A stretch of 64,000 nucleotides of DNA, taken from contig JAZUHH010000017.1 of the NCBI GenBank assembly GCA_045641625.1, forward strand, positions 124,001 to 188,000. Direction: 5' to 3'. The stretch's first letter is position 1. The number at the start of each line of letters is the position of its first letter. This DNA is from UBA1723 sp045641625. Its GTDB lineage: Bacteria; Bacteroidota; Bacteroidia; Bacteroidales; Paludibacteraceae. The notes under the pieces were generated by a model that worked only from the letters and a program-made list of their open reading frames with translations, ran no database searches and was not told the origin of the DNA. Positions 53,486-63,700 of this stretch are shown here, piece after piece. A program made the translations under genes and the position numbers.

Positions 53486-55027
53486 ATGATTTGGAGTAAA
53501 TTACAAAAGGCATTTCTTTCAGCATTTGTGCTGATAATGCCAGCAATCCTGCAAGCGAAAGATGCGACAGTCAAGAGAATTGAGTTTGAAAAGACTTCTT
53601 CAAACGACTACATGAAGTGGCAGGCTATTGGAGAAAAAGGTGTGATTTTTGCCACTGAGGAAGACGACAAACAGAAAACTGCACCAAAAGGTTACGACGT
53701 TTGGACTATTACCAAACTTGACACAATGCTGAACGAAGCAGCAAGTACGGACATTAACATAGGAAGTCACAGCATTATTAACTGGTTGGAGGCTGACGGA
53801 AACTTCTATGCAGTAAACACTAACTTCTTTGCTGTCGGAATGTCAAAAAGAAAAGAATCTACAAAAAGATATGTAATAAGCATCTATGACTCCAACGACC
53901 TGACATTAAAAAACAAGTTCGAGGGTAAGGTTGAAAAGTATATGCCAAACTGGCAAGAACCCATTGTATTGGGAGACAATCTTTATATGATTGGTGAGGG
54001 GTATTCTGGAAGTGGCTTTTCATACGACAAAAAATTGATAGCACTCATAACAAACATAAAGTCTGGAGAGACTAATCTTGTGGAATTAGACAATCTTAGC
54101 CCCAAGTTCACAATTTTGTCTTGTGACATCGATAAAGCGTGTAATGAAGTACAGGTATTGGTTAAAGAAATATACAAGACCGGAAACATCACAAAACTAC
54201 TCACTTTTTCTGACGGAAAGAAAACTGGAGAAATCACATTAAACTTGAACGGCGACAATAAATATCCAGCAAGTGCTTTCGTAACTAAAACCAAAGACGG
54301 AAACTATCTAATATCTGGCACATACAAGTTGGATGAGGATGGCAGTAATTCTTGGGCAGCTGGCATATTCGTTATCAAGGCTGACAGCAATGGAAAGACT
54401 CTTTTCTCTACTTTCACAAACTTCCTTGACTTGAAGAACTTCACATCCTATCTGTCAGACAGAAAGCAGGAGAAAATAGAAGAGAAGAAAGCAAAGGCAG
54501 AGGCAAAAGGCAAAGAGTTCACAAAAGAATGTCAAATCCTTCCCTACAGAGTCATAGAAGATAACGACAAATACATTTTGGCAGGCGAAGCATACAAGGA
54601 TGTATATAAAAATAAAACTGACAAGAACGGTATCTCTTATCAAGTACCGGACGGATACATATATACTCACTACTTCATTGTAGAGTATGACAAGGATGGA
54701 AAGATTGAATGGAGCAATGCCGCAGAGCTACACGTCAAGAAGTCATACTCGGTAAAGAAACATTTGTCCCTAAACAAAAACACCAATGCCCTACAGATTA
54801 TCTATCCTTCATACAAATGCATCTATAACACTTCGTATGATGCAAACGGAGAGGAGATTTCTTCAGAGGAAATCGAATATGTCAAGGATGAAGAGTACTT
54901 GAAGGCAGTTTACGAAAACGAGACATGGCACTGGTACGGCAACACTTTCCTTTCGACTGACAGAATGAAAATCAAGGACGACAAAGGCAAACGCAAAGTG
55001 TTTAGCGTAGGAAAGATTTCCTTCTAA
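53486..55027 (+). CDS. Unassigned secreted protein, Lys-rich, beta-propeller-like
   Basis: A 513-residue protein with signal peptide (to QAKDA, about residue 25). Repeated hydrophobic strands with GDNLYMIGEG-, NYLISGTYKLD- and KYILAGEAYKD-like turns suggest a six- or seven-bladed beta-propeller; there is a charged coil near residues 325-350 (EKIEEKKAKAEAKG). I do not recognise the family and see no sorting tail. The upstream 31-bp repeats and own promoter point to separate control. The C-terminus is followed by a hairpin shared with the convergent methyltransferase. Confidence 0.65.
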   Translation: MIWSKLQKAFLSAFVLIMPAILQAKDATVKRIEFEKTSSNDYMKWQAIGEKGVIFATEEDDKQKTAPKGYDVWTITKLDTMLNEAASTDINIGSHSIINWLEADGNFYAVNTNFFAVGMSKRKESTKRYVISIYDSNDLTLKNKFEGKVEKYMPNWQEPIVLGDNLYMIGEGYSGSGFSYDKKLIALITNIKSGETNLVELDNLSPKFTILSCDIDKACNEVQVLVKEIYKTGNITKLLTFSDGKKTGEITLNLNGDNKYPASAFVTKTKDGNYLISGTYKLDEDGSNSWAAGIFVIKADSNGKTLFSTFTNFLDLKNFTSYLSDRKQEKIEEKKAKAEAKGKEFTKECQILPYRVIEDNDKYILAGEAYKDVYKNKTDKNGISYQVPDGYIYTHYFIVEYDKDGKIEWSNAAELHVKKSYSVKKHLSLNKNTNALQIIYPSYKCIYNTSYDANGEEISSEEIEYVKDEEYLKAVYENETWHWYGNTFLSTDRMKIKDDKGKRKVFSVGKISF

Positions 55028-55126
55028 AACCCCTTTATTAAGGAAAGAAATATAAACACAAACAGCGGAAGCTTTTCAAATATTCTGGGGATAAATAGTA
55101 AATACCACATTTTATAGACAAAAAGA

Positions 55127-55159
55127 AAGCGGATTGCAAAGATAAATTGCAATCCGCTT
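55127..55159. terminator. Bidirectional terminator between two convergent genes
   Basis: GCGGATTGCAA and TTGCAATCCGC, 11-bp perfect arms with a seven-base loop; T-rich on the minus-strand exit. Lies between the stops at 55027 and 55296. Confidence 0.75.
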
Positions 55160-55295
55160 CCTCTATTCATTTCAGTTTAATTCATTAATACATTTTCAAA
55201 GCTCAAGCAGAACGGAGCGGAAAATACAAATGTTCCAGGCGAGAAGATAATCTTTTGATTAAAAAATCATGAAAAATCCAAGCTGAAGCAAAAAA

Positions 55296-55994
55296 CTAAA
55301 CTAGAGAAATCTTGGCAAGATACTGGAAATGGTTGTCCTCATAGACTTTTTCCGCCTTTAAACCACAAGACTCACAAACAAGCTTGAGGCTATTGAAATC
55401 AACGAAAAGCCAGTCAAAAAGTTCATCCTTTTCGCCTCTAAAGGACATCCAATAGTCGATTTCTCCATAGTATCTACCCTCCTCTGTTATCTCCGCCAAA
55501 TCCTCGTCATCATAGAGGAATTTCAAGTCAGAGCTGTCAAGAAGCACCTGTCCTCCAACGCTAAGCAAAGACTTGCAATGCTCAAGGAAACGAGGAAGAT
55601 TCTTCATGGTCTGGGCAATACCTGCTCCGTTCATAAGAAGAAGCAGTGTGTCGAACTTCTCTCCCGACAATGCGTAGAAGTCCTGTCGCTGAGCATTGAC
55701 TCCACGACTCAGCATGACCTCTACTGCCCCGGCAGATATGTCTATGGCAGAGACATCCACACCATTCTCCTTCAGCCAAAGGGAATGGCTTCCGGAACCT
55801 GCACCAACATCCAAGGTTCTGCCTTTGCAAAGCCCAAGCGCCTTTTTTTCTATTTCACTCATATCGTTCCATGAATGAAAGAACTCTGAGACCTTCCAAT
55901 ACTCTGTATCGACTATATTGCTCTCTACTTTAATTTTAGCCTTTCTATCGCCGTTAAAATAGGCTAAAAGAGCCTTTCCGTATGCGTCAACCAT
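55296..55994 (-). CDS. Class I SAM-dependent methyltransferase
   Basis: A 232-residue methyltransferase with the SAM motif TLDVGAGSGSHSLWL (60-74) and a motif IV (LLLMNGAGIAQTM). Short relatives of this type methylate small molecules; the substrate is unknown. The ATG at 55994 overlaps the TGA of the upstream RDD-protein gene (ATGGTTGA on the minus strand), so translation is coupled. It is the last of three genes transcribed right to left. Confidence 0.82.
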   Translation of the reverse strand: MVDAYGKALLAYFNGDRKAKIKVESNIVDTEYWKVSEFFHSWNDMSEIEKKALGLCKGRTLDVGAGSGSHSLWLKENGVDVSAIDISAGAVEVMLSRGVNAQRQDFYALSGEKFDTLLLLMNGAGIAQTMKNLPRFLEHCKSLLSVGGQVLLDSSDLKFLYDDEDLAEITEEGRYYGEIDYWMSFRGEKDELFDWLFVDFNSLKLVCESCGLKAEKVYEDNHFQYLAKISLV

Positions 55995-56790
55995 ATAGAT
56001 TACTAACTACAACAATATAATTTAAAAATTGAACTAAAAAGATTAATATAATTGCACTATACAGCAACTTCCTTAACAGTTCAAACTTTACAACATTTCT
56101 TATGCAAACAAACAATATTGAATAAATCACTACATCAACAAACAGATTAATAAAAAACAGGCATTCTCCTATTTGATTTGCAGCTATATTACGTAATAGA
56201 AAAAACTGAGACTCAAAACTAAGGAGAAATGAAAACGGATAAAACATAACCAGCAAAGATGCCGTAGGATACAGAATTTTCTCACTGACAGAAACACCTT
56301 TCCACCAATTGTTCTCAGGGTCATCAACAACCCTCGACTTACTGATAAAATCTCCTAATTTCCTGTCTTTCAGACATAACACAACGATTATATTCACCAA
56401 AATATACAATAAAGGGGAATACATACACTCCCAAAGCGAAATATTGCGAGGCAAGGAAACGACAACTATCAAATATAACAAAAATGCTAAACCTCCGAAA
56501 AGATTTCGCTTGAAAGAAAAGACATCAAACGAGGAAAAATGCGACGGTCTGTCAACCTTGATACCTACGACACGCTTACCCGGAGTCTTTCCGTCAAACA
56601 GAGAATCCTTGAACCAATAGACAAAGGCCATTACACCGACAAGAATAAGACGGACGAAAGTCTGCACGGAATGATCAGGCACTAAATCCGAAAGTTTATT
56701 AAGCAACCCAACTATATTAAACAAGATAAGAATATCTATATAGCTGGCGAAAATATATCTGATTCTACTAATTCTATTACTTTGTTCCAT
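55987..56790 (-). CDS. RDD-family membrane protein (downstream copy)
   Basis: A 267-residue integral membrane protein with five or six likely helices. It carries the RDD-family motif around the first helix pair: YIDILILFN and, between helices, SLFDGKTPGKRVVGIKVD, the conserved basic stretch. RDD proteins are small membrane proteins thought to take part in transport or stress; function is unknown. It ends in TGA, one of two in the window, with TAA 11 codons further on, and the methyltransferase ATG overlaps the end. A paralogue is directly upstream. Confidence 0.82.
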   Translation of the reverse strand: MEQSNRISRIRYIFASYIDILILFNIVGLLNKLSDLVPDHSVQTFVRLILVGVMAFVYWFKDSLFDGKTPGKRVVGIKVDRPSHFSSFDVFSFKRNLFGGLAFLLYLIVVVSLPRNISLWECMYSPLLYILVNIIVVLCLKDRKLGDFISKSRVVDDPENNWWKGVSVSEKILYPTASLLVMFYPFSFLLSFESQFFLLRNIAANQIGECLFFINLFVDVVIYSILFVCIRNVVKFELLRKLLYSAIILIFLVQFLNYIVVVSNLYG

Positions 56791-56835
56791 TAAAGTATAA
56801 ATAATAATAGTTTCTTAAACAAATTGCTAAAAATA

Positions 56836-57660
56836 TTAACATCTCCCATTAATCTCTATATACTTGCCGCCCCATATTATAATGAAGGAAAGTAATACCA
56901 ACGCAAACAAAACTATAACCACATTCGAAAATTTCTTTGCCTTACAGAGTTTATGAATAAAAAAGCCTTGCCCAACAAAGAATGTCAAATATGTGCAGAA
57001 AGTGTTAAGTACCTGAGCAATTTGATACTTTTTAATATAGTCAATATCAGAAGAAATTTGTGAAACATCTGGCGAAATATAAAAGCAAGGTTTAAAATTA
57101 CCTAACACAAAGAAAAAGATAATCATCGAAGACAAAATATAGATTGTTCTATTATCGTACTTGACAGACAATACAACCTGACTTTGCTCATCCTTAACCA
57201 TGTAACTGCCTACAATAAGGTCGCCTATTGTCCTTCCAGAGAAATTAACAACAAGTAGCTCACAAATAGTATAGAAAACAAACAAATTTGCAGTAAAAAG
57301 ATTATTTATTCCCATCGTAGGAAAGAACAATCTACAATAAAACAAAGCCAAAGGAAGATTACGCAGTAAAGAAAGCACTACAGGTATTTGCTTCCCGTCT
57401 TTACGAACAGATATACCAACTGTACGATTACCTAAACTTCTTTTATTAAAGAACAAGTCCTTTGTAAGAAAGTACAAAAAAGATACAGTAATGGTAAAAT
57501 ATGTATAATACTGCAACAACGTATCTTTGCCATCAGAATTATTAGAAAAAAATATGATACTTAAAATATTGAAAACCTTAGAAATCAACATCAATACCAG
57601 CAAATCTATAAGTGCAGAGCATAGCCACTCCGCTTTAGTAACCTTGTTACCTGCTTCCAT
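56836..57660 (-). CDS. RDD-family membrane protein (upstream copy)
   Basis: A 274-residue membrane protein with the RDD-type core (LIDLLVLMLI, then FFNKRSLGNRTVGISVRKDG) and five or six helices. It is only distantly similar to the next RDD protein but has the same order of segments, so they are old paralogues. The ATG at 57660 is used; an earlier TTG would add three residues. The gap to the downstream gene is 45 bases. No TAnnTTTG element was found upstream, so its promoter is not located. Confidence 0.78.
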   Translation of the reverse strand: MEAGNKVTKAEWLCSALIDLLVLMLISKVFNILSIIFFSNNSDGKDTLLQYYTYFTITVSFLYFLTKDLFFNKRSLGNRTVGISVRKDGKQIPVVLSLLRNLPLALFYCRLFFPTMGINNLFTANLFVFYTICELLVVNFSGRTIGDLIVGSYMVKDEQSQVVLSVKYDNRTIYILSSMIIFFFVLGNFKPCFYISPDVSQISSDIDYIKKYQIAQVLNTFCTYLTFFVGQGFFIHKLCKAKKFSNVVIVLFALVLLSFIIIWGGKYIEINGRC

Positions 57661-57706
57661 AATGAACAAAAGTCTATTTACAAATCAATGAGAGCAATTA
57701 AACAAA

Positions 57707-57736
57707 AACAAAGTGAGGTACATACCCCACTTTGTT
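57707..57736 (-). terminator. Terminator after the second giant adhesin
   Basis: AACAAAGTG and CACTTTGTT arms (9 bp) around a 12-base partly paired loop, then TTTTTG on the minus strand; 16 bases after the stop. Confidence 0.8.
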
Positions 57737-57751
57737 CTTGTAAATTTTCTG

Positions 57752-60700
57752 TTAGTTATTTATCAATGTGAAGTGACCGACATACATCTTTCTCAGCTCT
57801 TCGATCCAGATCTCGTACCAATAGTCTGTACTTGGAAGTCTGTGGCCGTTGTAAGTTCCATCCCAACCGTCGCTTGCAGGCAACTTAGCAATAACCTTGC
57901 CCGAACGGTCATAGATTGTAACTTTGGCATTAGGATAAGCCTCGGAAAGAACTTCGTCGATGAACAAGTCGTTGTCTCCGTCTCCGTTAGGAGTCACAAT
58001 GACAGGAAGAGTGATTTGCGGAGAAACTATCTCTGTTTCGTATGTTCCCACACAACCTGCATCATCGCGAACTGTGAACACGTGCTTGCCATAGTTTTTA
58101 ACAGTCAGCTTGCTGTCATACTGGAACTCCTCCTTGTCAACCTTGTACTCGTAGTTGCCACTTCCTGAACCCTCAAGAACTACGACCTCTGCATCCTTGT
58201 ACTTGACTTGAATGACAGTGTCGATGATTGGATTAGAGACAACTTCCATTGAAACTACTTCAACAGCGTCCTCACAAGCCTCAGACTCTAGAGTCACCTT
58301 GTAAGTGTGGACTCCTGCGATTGAAGTCTCGCCACGGAACAAACTGTTTGTTGAAACTACAGTATTGTTCTCGTCCTCCCACTTGTAAGAAAGGACATCT
58401 CCCTCAGAAACTCTAAGGGCAAATCTGACAGCAGGGGAACCCTCGCAAACGACAGTATCAAGAGGGCTGACCTCGAACGTAATAGGATGAGATACAGAAA
58501 CCTTGATCTTGTCCTTCACTACACAACCTCCAGGCTGAACAACCTTGAAGTAATATGTGTCAGTAGAGTTAGGAGAAATTGTAGCTGTCTTGTCAGAAGA
58601 AGGAGAAAGGGCAGAATTGTCTTCCCATTCAACCTTTGCTGTTGCAGGCTCAAGTGTCTCAAGACCGATTTCAAGACTTTCTCCGGCACAAATTGTAGAG
58701 ACATCCTTTATAGTGTACTTTGGAGCAGGAGAAACACTTACAGTTCCATAAGTTCCGCCAATCGAGCAGCCCTTGTTTCTTGCTTCGTAAGTATAGATTC
58801 CGGCATCCTCCGAAGAAGCGCTCTCAAGGTACAAAGACTGGGAGTTGTTGTCCAATTCAACGCCGTCCTTCTTCCAAACGATGGACTCGATATCTTCGTC
58901 GCATCTCAAATCAAGTTGAAGTGTTGCGTATCCGTTCTCACAAAGAATCTTGTCCTCTGGAACTGTAAAGTCGTTCACAGGAAGAGCAATGATCTCTACA
59001 TCAAAATATGTCTGGCAGACATTTGTGTAGGTCAAAGTATAGATTCCCGACTTGTCAGTCTTCAAGTCTTTGCCTACTGTTCCGTCGCTCCACTGGAAGT
59101 CTGTGTCTGTACTTACCACACTAGGGGAAACAGTAACCTCCTGACCACAGCTGTAGAACTTGATGTTTGATCCGGCAAGAGCGTTCTCTGGAGAATTGTC
59201 GTTGCCAGCCTCAGAAAGATTAACAGTTCCGGAAATCACACCCTTGTCAATATTGACCTCGTGAGTTATCGTATCTGCGCAATAGCCATCAGTTGCAATC
59301 AAAACAATTTTAGTTTTTGTCTTCAAAGGATCACTTATGAATTCTCCGTCATGAGTAGAAGAATTGTTTGGCAAGTTCCATGTGTATTTAACCTTTGAAT
59401 CATAGAATTCTCCGTCATAAACGGCATTCAAAGTTACAGGAGAGTTAGGACAAACACTGCTTGAGCCTTCGATAGACAAAGAGTTCAACTTATGGATCTC
59501 CACATAAATATCTTCGCGCTTAGAGACACATCTTTCTTTTGTTGCCTGAATGATGAAGTAACCCTCAACGCTGTAATTACCGGTCTTAGTAACCGCCTCA
59601 GGAAGTCCGACAGGAACATCATCCTCATAGAACTTTGTCGTGATAGTAGTAACCTTCTTGCTTACATGCCACAAAGAGTTCATGTTCACAGGCTTGTTAC
59701 ATACAGTATCGTTATCGGTAAACAATCTTGGACGTGCAAAAATATGAATATCGAAAGGTACAGCCGAAGAAGTTGTAGAACCGTTAGTCTGGGCTACATA
59801 GTATGTAACGACCTCCTCTACGCTTTCAGGATCTTTCAACTGAGTCTTTATCTGAGGTGCAGAAGTCATTACATTACCGCCCTTCTTTGGATCTCCATCG
59901 TACCAAACCAAAGAGTAGCCAGCCTCGGAAGGAGTCACATAATCAGTAACCAAATCGTCCGGATCCTCGTCGCTTTCACAGAACACAGCCGAAGAAACCT
60001 TTGGAACAGGAGTTTTGCTTATTGTCACAGTAACCTTGACAAGTTCGCTTTCGCAACCGTCTCCGTCCTTTTGTGAAACATAGTATGTGAATGACTGCTG
60101 ATCCTCCATTGTCCTGTCAAGTTCAGGAGCTGGAGACTCCTCGCCAATAAGATTCTTCTCTGCATCGTACCAAACCAAAGTATGACCTGTTGAAGGCTTT
60201 ACTGCATCTGGATCCTGCTCAACCAAAGGAAGGAACTTGCCGGCTCCGGTAGTATCAGAAAGCACATAGTTGTAGTTTCCTTCACTTGGAGAGTTTACAT
60301 GGGCAACAGTTACCAGAATCTCTATAGGGTCACCATAACAAATCTGACCCTTTACATTAGGAATCGAGTAATATGGAGTCAGCTCGTAAGTATATGTCGT
60401 TGTAGCAGTCAAGTTCTTAGTCTCAGGAATTACGGAACCGAGCAGCTTGTTGCCATTCAAACGCCACTCTACGTCAGTGAACATTCCACAATTTAGGCAG
60501 TTCAAGTAATTTACATTATACTTGATTTCACTGGCTTCATCACCGGAACAATATGAAACATTATCTCCAGTAATTGTAGCTACACTATACACATTCACTA
60601 CAATCTTTGCTTTGTCACTTACAGAAACTCCGTCAGTCTGAGAAACCATGAATACAAGCATGTCACCATAGTCTGTATCAACTTCAGGAACATCGCTCAA

Positions 60701-63700
60701 AGGATTACCATCTGCATCGTACCAAACAAGAGTGTTGCCCTCGTCCGGAGTTACAAGAGTTGTCAAATCTACAGTAGAACCAAGACAAACCGCAGTGTCT
60801 CTAGTTGCCGGCTTAGTGGAATTAGTAATTTTCACTTCTACAGGCACACGCTCGCTCTCACACTTCTCAGGGGAAATCTCGCTTACATAGTAAACAAAAG
60901 AGTCTTCCTTGTCCAATGAAACCATAGGTTTTGAAAGAGGAGAACCACCTGTTTCCTCCTTGTACCACTGAAGCTTGTTGGTACTCTTGGAAGGAGTAGC
61001 CAACTCAGAAATGTCAACAGTTGCGCCTTCTGTCATAGGATACTCTCTGTCCTCAGTCTTAGGAGAGTCTGGAATTTCATTTACTGCCACATTCACAGCC
61101 TTAGGCAGACTTACACAAGAAGTCTTGTTGTCTGTCAATGTATAATAGTAAACCAAATTAGCATCCTCTGCCTTTATTTCAAGATCCTTTACCGAGAACA
61201 AAGTGTCCTCATCCAAGAACCACTTGACAGTGTAGCCGGCAGCCACGAACTGGGACAAATCCAATGTCTCGTTTCCGCACAAGCTCTGGTCCTTAGCGAT
61301 GTTCTTGTCAGGCAATGCCATAACAGCCAATTCCAAAGGCTTAGTTGTCACAGGTGAAGCGTCAGGGCAAGAAGGGTCAGAAACTTTGACCTTGTACTCT
61401 CCTTCCAATGACACAACCAAAGTGTCAAACTTGCTTGCCTCTGCAACAATCTCGCCATTCAAGTAATAGTCATACAAATACTTGCCCTTAGGCTCTGACT
61501 TTACACGTAGGACTGTCGAATCTCCGTCACAGATAGCAGAGTCATCAATAGAAAGAGCGGCACTCTTGACACCCTCGCAATCGTCAGTAACACATTCACT
61601 GACAGCATTGTCCATAATGTCATCAGGCGCATAACCTGGCAACTGAGCGTAGGCTATATTCTCAATAATTTCATTACACTCCATTACTTCACCTGTCCAT
61701 GAAACATTGAACTTTGTTCCGAAAGGAATAGCTTTGTCACTCGATATCTTCCAAACAATAGAATCCCCTTGCTGAACACCATCATTGTCTATTGAAAGTA
61801 CTTTGATTTCTGCCGGTATTCTATCCACGATAGTAAATTCGTTGACCATATCGGTATGGACATGGATATTAGAGAACTTATGATTCGCAGCAGCAACACC
61901 TCTAAATCCAAAATAGCCTTCTTTGATTGTCAAACCTTCTGCTGTGAACGAAGGAGACTTGGAAGTATCTGTACCGAACCAAATCTGTAGAACATCGTCT
62001 GTTATCTTTACCTTCCATCTTGAAGGATTATTCTTCAATTGACATAGCTGGTTTTCAACTTCCTTGTTTCCATCGAAACAAGTTACAGTCATTCCTGCAT
62101 ACTGTTTGTTAAACCTTACTCGAATATCGTTTCTCACAAAGAACTCTCCGTCTTGATACTGGTCAATATCTGCATCAAACTCAAGATAAAGATTAGTAGA
62201 TAGAGACTTCTTGAAATTAGCAGTCTGCTTGTCAGAAATACCAAGAACACCCTCGCGAATAGAGTTACCTACAGCAGTCCATTCCGAAGGAACATCCAAA
62301 GCATTCTGAACAATAGCTCCGTGCGTCTGCTCGTATTCAATAGAGTAAGTTACCTCGTCTCCAATCATAACCTTCTCCTTATCGACAGTCTTTGTAAGTC
62401 CGTTAGGTATAATTGGCTTAGGCACCTTGGCACAAGTAACTGTGATAAGGGCTGTATCGCAAATAGGAGAATTCTTGTCTCCGGAAATCCAAGCTGCGTT
62501 GATGACATCTTCGTCAGGAGTCTCGCACACATTACCAGAAGGGAACGAAGCAATAGCTGTATAGATGATTGAACCCTTCTGCTTAACCTGTAACTTAGGA
62601 ATAGACCAAATGATAACATCACGACCGTCAGCAGTCTGCTTAACTTCCCACTTACCTCCGAACTCAGGTTCGCTTAGAGGACACTCGTTCACAAACTCGT
62701 TAAACTTTAATCCCTTAGGAAGTGTATCTTTGATTACAACATTGTCAACATCACGACCAGCCATAGGTCCATTACCCAAGATTCGGCGCCATACATAACC
62801 ATCATACTCCTCGACCAAAATATTAGGGACGGTAATGTCTGACTCTGTACAACCACAAGCCAACCACTTTGTTACAGGCTCCTCTATAGACTTTCCATTT
62901 TTATCCAACTTCTGCCAAGAAGGGGTTACCGGATAGAACAATCCATCCTTTACAGACTTATACTTAGAGCTCCATGACCAGTCGTCCTCCCAATTAGGAG
63001 TGCTACCTCCTCCTGGGAACAACGCCCAAACTCCACGCATCGGAGAAGTTCCTCCCTTATGGATACGGCCACCCGCACCACCAAAGAATCGGGAAGTATG
63101 CATGGTTGTGGTAACAAACAAAGGAGCAAACTGAATGGTCATACGCTGATTCCATCGTCCATAATCATCGGTTCCTTCAACTATGTTTTCATGAGACACA
63201 ACAACACCTTCAGAGCTGGCGATTACTTTACCTCCTTCATAGATTTCATTCTGTAGTCCCCAACCATTATTACAATCGGCCTCTCCGCTATAGCAGTCGA
63301 TTCCTGAATCATATAGATAGTATGAAATACGATAGTTTCCATAGTTAATATATGGTTCAATGGCGTCATTCCACAAACGAGCCATCAACTGCAATCGAGC
63401 ACCGTCCTGGCCATTTGCAAAAGAGACGTTTACGCGAGGTCTTCCTCCGTCAATCCAACCTGCCTCGGAAGAGTTCTCGAAATTGATAGTAAATTTTGCC
63501 ATATTGCCGTCATTAACCTTTCTACGATCAACGTCCTTAGAAATAATCAACGAACGGGCAACCACATCAACGCAGTTTCTCTGCATTGTTGCAGTAACAT
63601 AGTTAGGATATTCGTTAGTAGTCCAACCAAGGCCATTTGAACACTTGATCTCAGCAGTTGTACAGTAACGACCACTTGCTTTGTCCGAAGCCTTCAACTT

